Positions 1 through 5,393 of a stretch of 7,932 bases of DNA are shown here, one piece after another. Both the position numbers and the translations under genes were made by a program. The number at the start of each line of letters is the position of its first letter. The first letter of the stretch is position 1. Location: contig JAISAX010000691.1 of assembly GCA_031266495.1 (NCBI GenBank), forward strand, positions 1 to 7,932. The letters are read 5' to 3'. The notes under the pieces were generated by a model. That model did no database searches and was not told the DNA's origin. It saw nothing but the letters and a program-made list of their open reading frames with translations. The DNA comes from Opitutaceae bacterium. GTDB taxonomy: Bacteria; Verrucomicrobiota; Verrucomicrobiae; Opitutales; Opitutaceae.

Positions 1-30
1 CAACCTCGCTCCGGCCGATCTCCTCGCCAT
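1..30 (-). CDS. possible start of a divergent gene, cut by the window edge
   Basis: An ATG on the minus strand (bases 30-28) opens a frame that runs off the left edge after ten codons (MARRSAGARL). It is preceded by a purine-rich stretch containing AAGGAGAGGAGAG, which would make a good ribosome binding site about 5-10 bases from the ATG. That is the only support. Ten codons are too few to recognise a family, and the purine run may simply reflect the G/A-skewed composition of this leader. If real, the gene would be transcribed away from the glycosyltransferase gene, with a shared promoter region between them. Confidence 0.2.
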   Translation of the reverse strand, partial: MARRSAGARL

Positions 31-249
31 GCGCTCTCCTCTCCTTCCCCCACGCATCCTCCTTCTCCCTCCCGTCTTCCTTGACTCTCTCTTGGGTCAA
101 GTTCTGTCTGCTCCTCCCGGGGGGGAGTGTGGGGAGACAGGGGACGGGGGCTGGCGCGGACATGACATCGCGTCACGCCTTTTTCAAATGCCGGATTTGT
201 CGTTGCCCGTGTCCTGCCTTTCCCCGGAAATTCACGGTTTCCTTCCGCA
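31..249. other. intergenic leader upstream of the glycosyltransferase gene
   Basis: No convincing gene was found here. The left part is pyrimidine-rich (CT runs at about 34-95). A small hairpin is possible at 80-101, with arms CTTGAC and GTCAAG extended by two more pairs. A dense set of G runs follows at 119-150 (separate entry). The promoter of the glycosyltransferase operon presumably lies in this stretch, but I could not identify a convincing pair of -35 and -10 boxes. Confidence 0.5.
119..150 (+). promoter_or_regulatory. G-quadruplex-type motif in the leader of the glycosyltransferase gene
   Basis: Four G runs of 7, 4, 4 and 5 bases are separated by spacers of 5, 5 and 2 bases on the plus strand. 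This satisfies the usual rule for a potential G-quadruplex (at least four runs of three or more G with short loops). It lies about 100 bases before the start codon. If transcribed, it would be in the 5' untranslated RNA and could affect expression. Its function is inferred only from the pattern, and in high-GC DNA such motifs can arise by chance. Confidence 0.4.
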
Positions 250-1506
250 ATGAGTTGCCCGCCCGATACTCCACCGCCTCTCCGGCCTCGCGATCCCCTG
301 CCGGAGGTTTCCGTCGTCCTGCCCTGCCTCAACGAGGCCCGCACGCTCGGCGCCTGCATCGACGCCGCCGCGCAGGCGCTGGCCGGAGCCGGCCTGCGCG
401 GCGAGATCATCGTCGCCGACAACGGCAGCACCGACGGCTCCCGGGACATCGCCCGCGCGCACGGCGCACGGCTCGTGTCCGTCCCGCAACGGGGTTACGG
501 CCACGCCCTGCGCGCCGGTATCGACGCCGCCCGCGCCCCGCTGGCCGTCATGGGCGATGCCGACGGCAGTTACGATTTTTCCGGTCCGTCGCTGCAACCG
601 TTTCTCGACGCGCTGCGCGCCGGCAACGACCTCGTCGTGGGCAACCGCTTCGCCGGCGGCATCCGCGCCGGAGCCATGCCCTGGAAAAACCGATACATCG
701 GCAATCCGCTGCTCTCGGCTTGCGGCCGGCTGTTTTTCCGGAGCCGGTGCCGGGATTTTCACTGCGGGCTGCGCGCCCTGCGCAAGAGCGCGTGGCCGCG
801 TCTGGACCTGCGCACGGGCGGCATGGAGTTCGCCTCCGAAATGATCGTCCGGGCCTCGCTGCTGGGGCTGCGCATCGCCGAAGTGCCCGCCACGCTCGCG
901 CCCGACGGACGCGACCGGCCGCCCCACCTGCGGCCCTGGCGCGATGGCTGGCGGCACCTGCGCTTCATGCTGCTGTTCTGCCCGCGCTGGCTATTCCTGT
1001 ATCCGGGTTTTTTATTGCTTGCCTGCGGCGCGCTCCTCGGCGGTCGGTTGCTCGCCGGTCCGCTGCACCTCGGCCGCCTGACCCTCGACGTGCACACGCT
1101 GCTGTTTTGCGCGATCGCCGTGCTCACCGGGTTCCAGTCGATCCAGTTTTCGGTGTTCACCAAGGCGTTTGCCATCCGGTGCGGGCTGCGTCCGCGCGAC
1201 CGGGGGTTTGGGGTTGGGTTTGGGGTTGTGAGTAAAACCGTCATGCGCCGGCTCTCGCTCGAGGCGGGGCTGGTGACCGGCGCGTGCTTCATTTTCGCCG
1301 GTCTCGCGCTGGGCGTGACGGCGGTGTTGCAGTGGGGCAGCCGGCACTTCGGCGACCTGTCTCCGCAGGAAACGCTGCGCTGGGTGATCCCGTCCGGCAC
1401 GCTGCTCACGCTCGGCGGCCAGATCGTGCTCGGCAGCTTTTTTCTCGGCATCCTCGGCCTCAACCTCCTGCCGGCAGCGGAGCCGGACGACGGGCGGGAG
1501 GCATAG
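250..1506 (+). CDS. family 2 glycosyltransferase, polyprenyl-phosphate sugar synthase type, with C-terminal membrane domain
   Basis: The 418-residue product begins with a GT-A catalytic domain (about residues 18-235). Visible hallmarks are VSVVLPCLNEA (20-30), the nucleotide-binding segment VADNGSTDG (55-63), the metal-binding D103-A-D105 in GDADGSYDF, and DFHCGLRAL (169-177), equivalent to the conserved D-x-x-x-G-x-R region of dolichol-phosphate mannose synthases. Four hydrophobic segments follow, at roughly 238-270, 280-310, 343-366 and 380-408. Family knowledge: such enzymes move a sugar from a nucleotide donor to a polyprenyl phosphate at the cytoplasmic membrane face. The sugar is not predictable here. 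The ATG at 250 is chosen because the catalytic fold starts soon after it; no Shine-Dalgarno is obvious. The GT-C gene follows 76 bases downstream on the same strand, suggesting co-transcription. Assignment to GT2 is firm; the exact acceptor is inferred. Confidence 0.88.
   Translation: MSCPPDTPPPLRPRDPLPEVSVVLPCLNEARTLGACIDAAAQALAGAGLRGEIIVADNGSTDGSRDIARAHGARLVSVPQRGYGHALRAGIDAARAPLAVMGDADGSYDFSGPSLQPFLDALRAGNDLVVGNRFAGGIRAGAMPWKNRYIGNPLLSACGRLFFRSRCRDFHCGLRALRKSAWPRLDLRTGGMEFASEMIVRASLLGLRIAEVPATLAPDGRDRPPHLRPWRDGWRHLRFMLLFCPRWLFLYPGFLLLACGALLGGRLLAGPLHLGRLTLDVHTLLFCAIAVLTGFQSIQFSVFTKAFAIRCGLRPRDRGFGVGFGVVSKTVMRRLSLEAGLVTGACFIFAGLALGVTAVLQWGSRHFGDLSPQETLRWVIPSGTLLTLGGQIVLGSFFLGILGLNLLPAAEPDDGREA
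1204..1227 (+). repeat. 12-base tandem duplication with G-quadruplex pattern inside the glycosyltransferase gene
   Basis: GGGTTTGGGGTT occurs twice without interruption and in frame, encoding Gly-Phe-Gly-Val twice. Starting at 1202, the G runs (5, 4, 3, 4) with 2-3-base spacers form a telomere-like G-quadruplex pattern on the coding strand. It falls in a loop between the second and third membrane segments, where an in-frame expansion would probably be tolerated. Confidence 0.75.
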
Positions 1507-1582
1507 CGGAGACCCTCCGCGCCTGCCGCTACGGCTTGCCCCGGACGGTCAACCGCCCTTACGAACACCGGCTCACCGCGCC

Positions 1583-4042
1583 ATGCCCGACTCTTCGCCC
1601 GCATCCTCTCGCCCCCCCCCCCCCCCCGACCGTCCTTTCGCCGCCTCCGCCGTCCGCCGCTTTTTTCGCCAGGCGTGGCCGTGGCTCGCCGGGTTGCTGC
1701 TGGCGTCTGTGCTCGTCTCCACGCACTGGCTGCTGGCCCGTCATTATCTCGACCGCGTCACCGCGCTGCGACTGTCGCCCGAACCGACCGACCGCCTCCG
1801 GCTGCTCGGCATCGCGCCGTCCCAGGCGGCCGACGGCATGACGTGGACCGACGAGATCATCGAAATGATCGACCGCGGCGACTTTCGCCTGCGCACCACG
1901 CGGCTCGACAACGCCCCGGAAGGCCGCCCCGTTTACTGGAACTCCGGCTGGGCGTGGCTGCACATCGCCTGGGCGCGGGTTTACCGGAGCCTGGCGGCGG
2001 ACGTGTCGTGGCCCGTTGCCGTGGAAAAGGCGGCGGCGTGGATCAACCTGCCCGCCCTCCTGCTCACGCTCGTCGGTTATTCGTTCTGGTTCGCGCGGCG
2101 GCAGGGCGCCGTGGCCGGCGGACTCCTCGCGCTGTCGCTGGCCGGGGCACACTCGTTCTACGAGGCATTTTATCCGTCGTACAACGATCACCACGGCATC
2201 ACCAACATCGGCCTGCTCGCGCTGATCCCCGGCGCGCTGCTCGGCGGCGGCGGCTGGGTGCGCCGTCAGCCGGACAACGACAACGCGGACGGCGTCGGCG
2301 GCTTCCTCCGGTTGCCCGACGATCGCGCCGCCCGCCGCGCCTTTCTCGTCTCGGCCCTCGGCGGCGGTGTGGCGCTCTGGATCAACGCCGTGGCCACCGT
2401 GCTCGCGATCGGCATGACGGGATTCGCCGGCGCCCTCGCCGCCTGGGCCGCCGGGCGCGACCTGCGTGCGCGCGGCGCGATCTGCCGGCCGGACCTCTGG
2501 CGGCTGTGGGGACGGGTCGGCGCCGCGGCGGGCCTGTTCTTTTTCCTGCTGGAGCAGTTTCCCGACCGGCTGTCCGGCTGGCGGCTCGAGGTCAACCATC
2601 CGGCCTACGCGCTCGCCTGGCTCGGCGGCGGCGAAGCGGTCGCCCTGTTGCTCGAATGGCTGCAAAATCCGCAAGACCCGGGCTCGACAACAAAACCCTG
2701 GCGCCGGATACGCGCGTTCCTCGCCGGCGCGGCGGTGGCGGTGGTGCCCGTCCTCTTCATCGCGGGCCGCGAGCGGGTGTTCATGATGTTCGACCCGTTC
2801 ATGGCCACGGTGCATCACCATATCATCGAATTGCGCTCGCTGCCCGACCAGTTCGGGAAAACGGGCTTTTTCAGGTTTGTGGATCAGGGCCTCCTGCGCC
2901 CCGCGCAACTGCTGCTCGCGCTCCTCACGCTCCGGCTGGCGTGGCGGCGACCGGCGGCGCGCCTGGCGCTGGTATTCAGCCTCGCCATCGCGCTGCCGAT
3001 GACCCTGCAAGGCTGGTGGCAGACGCGCTGGCTGCAATCCGCCAGCGTGCCCCAATCCCTCGTCGCCGTCGTCATGCTGTGCGTATGGCTCGACGCGGCG
3101 GCCGCCCCCCGCACGCCGCGCCGGCGCCGCGCACTCCTCACCGCAACGGCCGTCGTTGCCGCCGCACTTTTCCTGACCATGCCGGCGCGGCTCATTTCGG
3201 GCGCGATCCGCACGGAGGCCAAAGGAGTGGTCCTGAAAGGCGAGGCCCCCTTCCTCCTCTACCGCGACATCGCCGCAGTGCTGCGCAACGACCGGCCCGA
3301 CGTGCCGCCGGGAAAAATCACCGTGCTCGCCGATCCCAACGCCTCGGTCGCCATCGGCTACTTCGGCGGCTTTGCGACCCTCGGCACCTTTCACTGGGAA
3401 AACAGCGCGGGCCTCCGCGCCGCCGCGCAACTGATGACCGATCTCTGCGTAGCCGGTCCCGAAGCCCTCGCCCGCGCCGAACGCCTCGTCCGCGAGCGCG
3501 GCGTCACGCACGTGGCCTGGATCACCACCGGCGGCTACACCGCGGGCTACTGGCAGGCGCTTTACCCCGGCAACCCGTTGCCGGAGCGCGACGAACTCGG
3601 CGCAGGCAACACGCCGGCCTGGCTGCGCCCCATCCCCTACGCCACGCCGCCAGGCTACTACCAGGCCGACAAGGAACTCGTGCGGCTCTACGCCGTGGAT
3701 TTTTCCCAGACCGAAGCCGAGGCGCGTTACCGCGCCGGGCTGGCCGCCGCCGTCGCCGGACGCCCCGGCGAGGCCGAACGCCGCTTTGCCCAGGCCCGCG
3801 ACGCCGCGCCCGATTCGCCGCAACCCTGGCTGCGCCTCGCCGAGCTGCGCCTCGCGGCCAACGACCCCGCAACGGCCTTCATGGCCATGACCGAAGGCAT
3901 CAAACGCTCCCCGCCCGCCAGCCGCGAACAGCTCTACATCGACGCCTCGCGCCTCTTCCAGTCCCGCGGCGCGTCGCTCCAGGCCGGCCTCCTGCTCGAC
4001 CTCGCCATGCAGACCGCCGCCGACCGCGAAAAAAACCGGTGA
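1583..4042 (+). CDS. GT-C type membrane glycosyltransferase related to STT3/PglB, with C-terminal TPR-like region
   Basis: The 819-residue product has an N-terminal membrane segment (about 33-50), then an acidic, probably external loop with D90, D100, D109 and a PEGRPVYWNSGWAW stretch (112-125). Many hydrophobic helices follow up to about 535. YNDHHGITNIG (200-210) carries the Asp-His-His motif typical of bacterial STT3-like proteins. A soluble, presumably periplasmic part (about 540-710) contains TFHWENSAGLRAA (602-614). This may stand in for the WWDYG signature of true oligosaccharyltransferases, which I do not see. Residues 712-815 look like two or three TPR-type helix pairs (AGLAAAVAGRPGEAERRFAQA). 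Family knowledge: GT-C enzymes use lipid-linked sugar donors outside the cytoplasm. The GT2 enzyme just upstream could supply such a donor. The substrate is unknown; a protein O- or N-glycosyltransferase or a polysaccharide-modifying enzyme would both fit. There is no clear ribosome binding site. Codons 10-15 lie in a run of 16 C. Confidence 0.68.
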   Translation: MPDSSPASSRPPPPPDRPFAASAVRRFFRQAWPWLAGLLLASVLVSTHWLLARHYLDRVTALRLSPEPTDRLRLLGIAPSQAADGMTWTDEIIEMIDRGDFRLRTTRLDNAPEGRPVYWNSGWAWLHIAWARVYRSLAADVSWPVAVEKAAAWINLPALLLTLVGYSFWFARRQGAVAGGLLALSLAGAHSFYEAFYPSYNDHHGITNIGLLALIPGALLGGGGWVRRQPDNDNADGVGGFLRLPDDRAARRAFLVSALGGGVALWINAVATVLAIGMTGFAGALAAWAAGRDLRARGAICRPDLWRLWGRVGAAAGLFFFLLEQFPDRLSGWRLEVNHPAYALAWLGGGEAVALLLEWLQNPQDPGSTTKPWRRIRAFLAGAAVAVVPVLFIAGRERVFMMFDPFMATVHHHIIELRSLPDQFGKTGFFRFVDQGLLRPAQLLLALLTLRLAWRRPAARLALVFSLAIALPMTLQGWWQTRWLQSASVPQSLVAVVMLCVWLDAAAAPRTPRRRRALLTATAVVAAALFLTMPARLISGAIRTEAKGVVLKGEAPFLLYRDIAAVLRNDRPDVPPGKITVLADPNASVAIGYFGGFATLGTFHWENSAGLRAAAQLMTDLCVAGPEALARAERLVRERGVTHVAWITTGGYTAGYWQALYPGNPLPERDELGAGNTPAWLRPIPYATPPGYYQADKELVRLYAVDFSQTEAEARYRAGLAAAVAGRPGEAERRFAQARDAAPDSPQPWLRLAELRLAANDPATAFMAMTEGIKRSPPASREQLYIDASRLFQSRGASLQAGLLLDLAMQTAADREKNR
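1612..1627 (+). repeat. poly-C tract of 16 bases in the 5' coding region of the GT-C gene
   Basis: Sixteen consecutive C begin 29 bases after the A of the start codon and encode five prolines (residues 11-15). Losing one C would shift reading into a frame that stops at 1841. Gaining one would shift it into a frame that is open, but nonsensical, to 4257. Either change would separate the start codon from the enzyme. In several host-associated bacteria such tracts act as on/off switches for surface glycosyltransferases. Whether this one varies is unknown, and its exact length may be a sequencing estimate. Confidence 0.85.
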
Positions 4043-4099
4043 AGGCTGAAGCGATTGGCCATTGGCCACGGAACGGCAACGCCACAACCGAAGAGAGGG

Positions 4100-4135
4100 A
4101 AACCGCTAAAGTCCGGCACAGCCCTTGCGGTTTTT
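4100..4135 (+). terminator. weak candidate intrinsic terminator after the GT-C gene
   Basis: A seven-pair stem (AAACCGC at 4100-4106 with GCGGTTT at 4127-4133) encloses a 20-base loop, and the right arm runs into five T (4131-4135). The placement, about 60 bases past the stop at 4042, is sensible. The loop is long and part of the T run is used in the stem, so this is only a modest candidate. The rest of the 4043-4253 gap holds a tandem ATTGGCC pair (4054-4067) and no gene that I can support. Confidence 0.3.
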
Positions 4136-4253
4136 GCAGCCAGAACTCCGAAAATCGCCTCTCGCGCACTTGCCCCTTGCTGGCGACCTCCTCCGGACTC
4201 ATGGTCTCCGGCTTTCCATCCTCCCCGTTCGTTTCACCCGCAACCCGATCCCG

Positions 4254-5003
4254 ATGAAAAAGACACTCAGCCTCCTCGCCGTCCTCGCCACCCTCGCCGC
4301 CGCCCCGTTCGCTTCCGCCGCCGGCGCTCCTCCGCCGGCCCTCCGCGGCGTCCTCATGACGACCGGAGGCGAACCGCTCTTCTCCCTTTCCGATACCGAT
4401 GGCGAAAGCAAATGGGTGGCCGTCGGAAAAACCTTCAACGGCTGGAAGCTCGACTCCTGGGACACCACCGCCGGCACGCTCACGCTGACGAAAGACAGCG
4501 CCACCAAAAAAATCTCGCTCGAATCCGCCACGGTCGCCGCCGACGCCGGGGCCGGGATCGACAGTAAAGCCACCCTTGCCGAAGCCACCGCGCTCATGGA
4601 GCAGATGCGCTTCGAGGAGATGATTGCCAAGTCGCTCGAACAACAGCGCGCCGTCCTCGGGAAAATGTTCCTCCAGATGCTCCAGCAGCAGGGCATGAAA
4701 GACGCCGAGGCGCAGAAGATGGCCGACATGCAGATGAAGCTCGTCAACATCCTCTTCGACGAGATGGACATCAAGGGCATGAAGGGCGACATCGCCACCG
4801 CCTACTCGGATCTTTTCACGAAAGACCAGTTGCAGGGCCTTTCCGTATTTTATTCCACGCCGACCGGGCAGGCGTTTATCGACAAGCAACCCGAGCTCGG
4901 TGCCCGCATGCAGGAAGTCATGATGCCCCGCATGATGAAAGCCATGCCCAAGGTGCAGGCCGCCGCGGTCGAGATGATCCGCGACGCCGGCAAGAAAGAA
5001 TAA
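4254..5003 (+). CDS. secreted DUF2059-domain protein
   Basis: The 249-residue product starts with a clear signal peptide (MKKTLSLLAVLATLAAAPFA, probable cleavage after ASA or ASAA near residue 22-23). The frame is open further upstream, but this ATG is chosen because it places the Lys-Lys and hydrophobic core at the N terminus. A small beta-rich region (about 29-97: a GVL-type strand, WVAVGKTFNGWKLDSWD, then TLTLTKD and ISLES strands) is followed by a mostly helical domain. The segment LFTKDQLQGLSVFYSTPTGQ, continuing AFIDKQPEL, matches the conserved core of DUF2059 (family knowledge: FT-x-x-E-L-x-x-L-x-x-F-Y-x-S-P-x-G). The biochemical role of this family is not established. The mature protein should be periplasmic or exported. 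The helical part is methionine-rich, including MMPRMMKAM near the end. It lies 211 bases from the GT-C gene, with its own leader and no visible Shine-Dalgarno. Confidence 0.85.
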   Translation: MKKTLSLLAVLATLAAAPFASAAGAPPPALRGVLMTTGGEPLFSLSDTDGESKWVAVGKTFNGWKLDSWDTTAGTLTLTKDSATKKISLESATVAADAGAGIDSKATLAEATALMEQMRFEEMIAKSLEQQRAVLGKMFLQMLQQQGMKDAEAQKMADMQMKLVNILFDEMDIKGMKGDIATAYSDLFTKDQLQGLSVFYSTPTGQAFIDKQPELGARMQEVMMPRMMKAMPKVQAAAVEMIRDAGKKE

Positions 5004-5022
5004 CCGGGGGGCCTCCGGGTGG

Positions 5023-5058
5023 CACGGCCATCCTGGCCGTGGACGGCGCTCCGCGCCG
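5023..5058. repeat. double-hairpin dispersed repeat downstream of the DUF2059 gene
   Basis: Two perfect inverted repeats stand side by side, both with the loop TCC. The first has arms CACGGCCA (5023-5030) and TGGCCGTG (5034-5041). The second has arms CGGCGC (5044-5049) and GCGCCG (5053-5058). Read on the minus strand, the first would encode His-Gly-Gln-Asp-Gly-Arg-Ala. I recognise this as the spurious peptide left by a widespread palindromic repeat in verrucomicrobial and planctomycete genomes; this comes from memory, not a search. It begins 19 bases after the stop codon and could also serve as a transcript-end hairpin, although no T run follows. Confidence 0.6.
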
Positions 5059-5065
5059 CAAGCGT

Positions 5066-5090
5066 CCCCCTCCCCCCCCCCCGCCCCTCC
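5066..5090 (+). repeat. C-rich homopolymer tract in the convergent intergenic region
   Basis: The stretch has a run of 5 C, one T, a run of 11 C (5072-5082), a G, 4 C, T and 2 C. It lies between the DUF2059 gene and the end of the minus-strand genes and encodes nothing. It may be natural low-complexity sequence or partly a base-calling error. Confidence 0.6.
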
Positions 5091-5105
5091 CGCCTATCCC
5101 CGGAG

Positions 5106-5393
5106 TCACAGGCCGGATGCCGTTTGACGCCAAAAAGCGACGGCCCCGCATAACTGCGGGGCCGCCGCCCTTTCCGCTGTCAATGAGACAACACGAACAA
5201 ACGATCCTGACAGACCCGGAAGCAGGGCGATGCCGGTGTGACGGGCCGGGTGCAGGGGCGCGAGACGGTCGATGAGTCGGGCGCGGGCGGCGTCGCGGTC
5301 GCGCCGGAGCAGGGCGCGCAATTCCAGCCAGGCGTGCAAGAGATTGGAGCCGTCGACGATGAGGTGTCTGGTCGCGCTCACGTTTTTTTCCAT
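5106..5393 (-). CDS. N-terminal fragment of a NYN-domain (YacP-like) nuclease, probably truncated
   Basis: The first half of this 95-codon frame carries HLIVDGSNLLHAW (10-22) followed by ELRALLRRDRDAARARLIDR and LAPLH. This is the conserved start of NYN-domain proteins of the YacP type, where the Asp of VDGSN belongs to the metal-binding site of a putative ribonuclease. After about residue 50 the similarity stops, and no other frame restores it. The family is usually about 170 residues, so at least two thirds is missing. The frame also runs through a strong terminator. I infer a deletion of the 3' part and think the product is unlikely to be active. Two starts are possible: ATG at 5393 (overlapping uvrB by 16 bases) or GTG at 5381, which forms a GTGA overlap with the uvrB stop. 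Either implies translational coupling to uvrB. Confidence 0.6.
   Translation of the reverse strand: MEKNVSATRHLIVDGSNLLHAWLELRALLRRDRDAARARLIDRLAPLHPARHTGIALLPGLSGSFVRVVSLTAERAAAPQLCGAVAFWRQTASGL
5132..5164 (-). terminator. intrinsic terminator of the rdgB-uvrB transcription unit
   Basis: A perfect ten-pair, GC-rich stem (CGGCCCCGCA at 5141-5150 and TGCGGGGCCG at 5155-5164) closes a four-base loop. Read on the minus strand, it is followed after four bases by five T (5136-5132). This is the classic rho-independent layout for transcripts coming from uvrB. There is no T run on the plus-strand side, so it is directional. It lies inside the open frame of the truncated NYN gene, which suggests that the frame's present C terminus is not its original one. 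Confidence 0.75.

Noticed and set aside
80..101. Small hairpin as a terminator for a gene left of the window
   Set aside because: The stem is short, contains a wobble pair and has no T run after it. No upstream plus-strand gene is visible.
29..253. Short plus-strand open frame in the leader
   Set aside because: It has no ribosome binding site, its composition follows the CT-rich then G-rich DNA, it overlaps the true start at 250, and it resembles no protein family.
1506..1520. Inverted repeat GCGGA/TCCGC just after the glycosyltransferase stop as a terminator
   Set aside because: There are only five pairs, no T run follows, and the next gene starts 60 bases later on the same strand, so termination here is unlikely.
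4054..4068. Tandem ATTGGCC pair as an operator or attachment site
   Set aside because: Two copies of a seven-base unit with nothing else around it could be chance, and no integrase or regulator is nearby.
1559..4087. Very long open frame (842 codons) on the minus strand opposite the GT-C gene
   Set aside because: It is the mirror of GC-rich codons in the real gene. The translation is Arg/Gly/Ala-rich with no recognisable domain, while the plus-strand frame has membrane helices and family motifs.
1675..4257. 860-codon open frame on the plus strand, offset from the GT-C gene
   Set aside because: It is arginine- and proline-rich low-complexity translation, typical of an out-of-frame reading in high-GC DNA. 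It is relevant only as the frame entered if the C16 tract gains one base.
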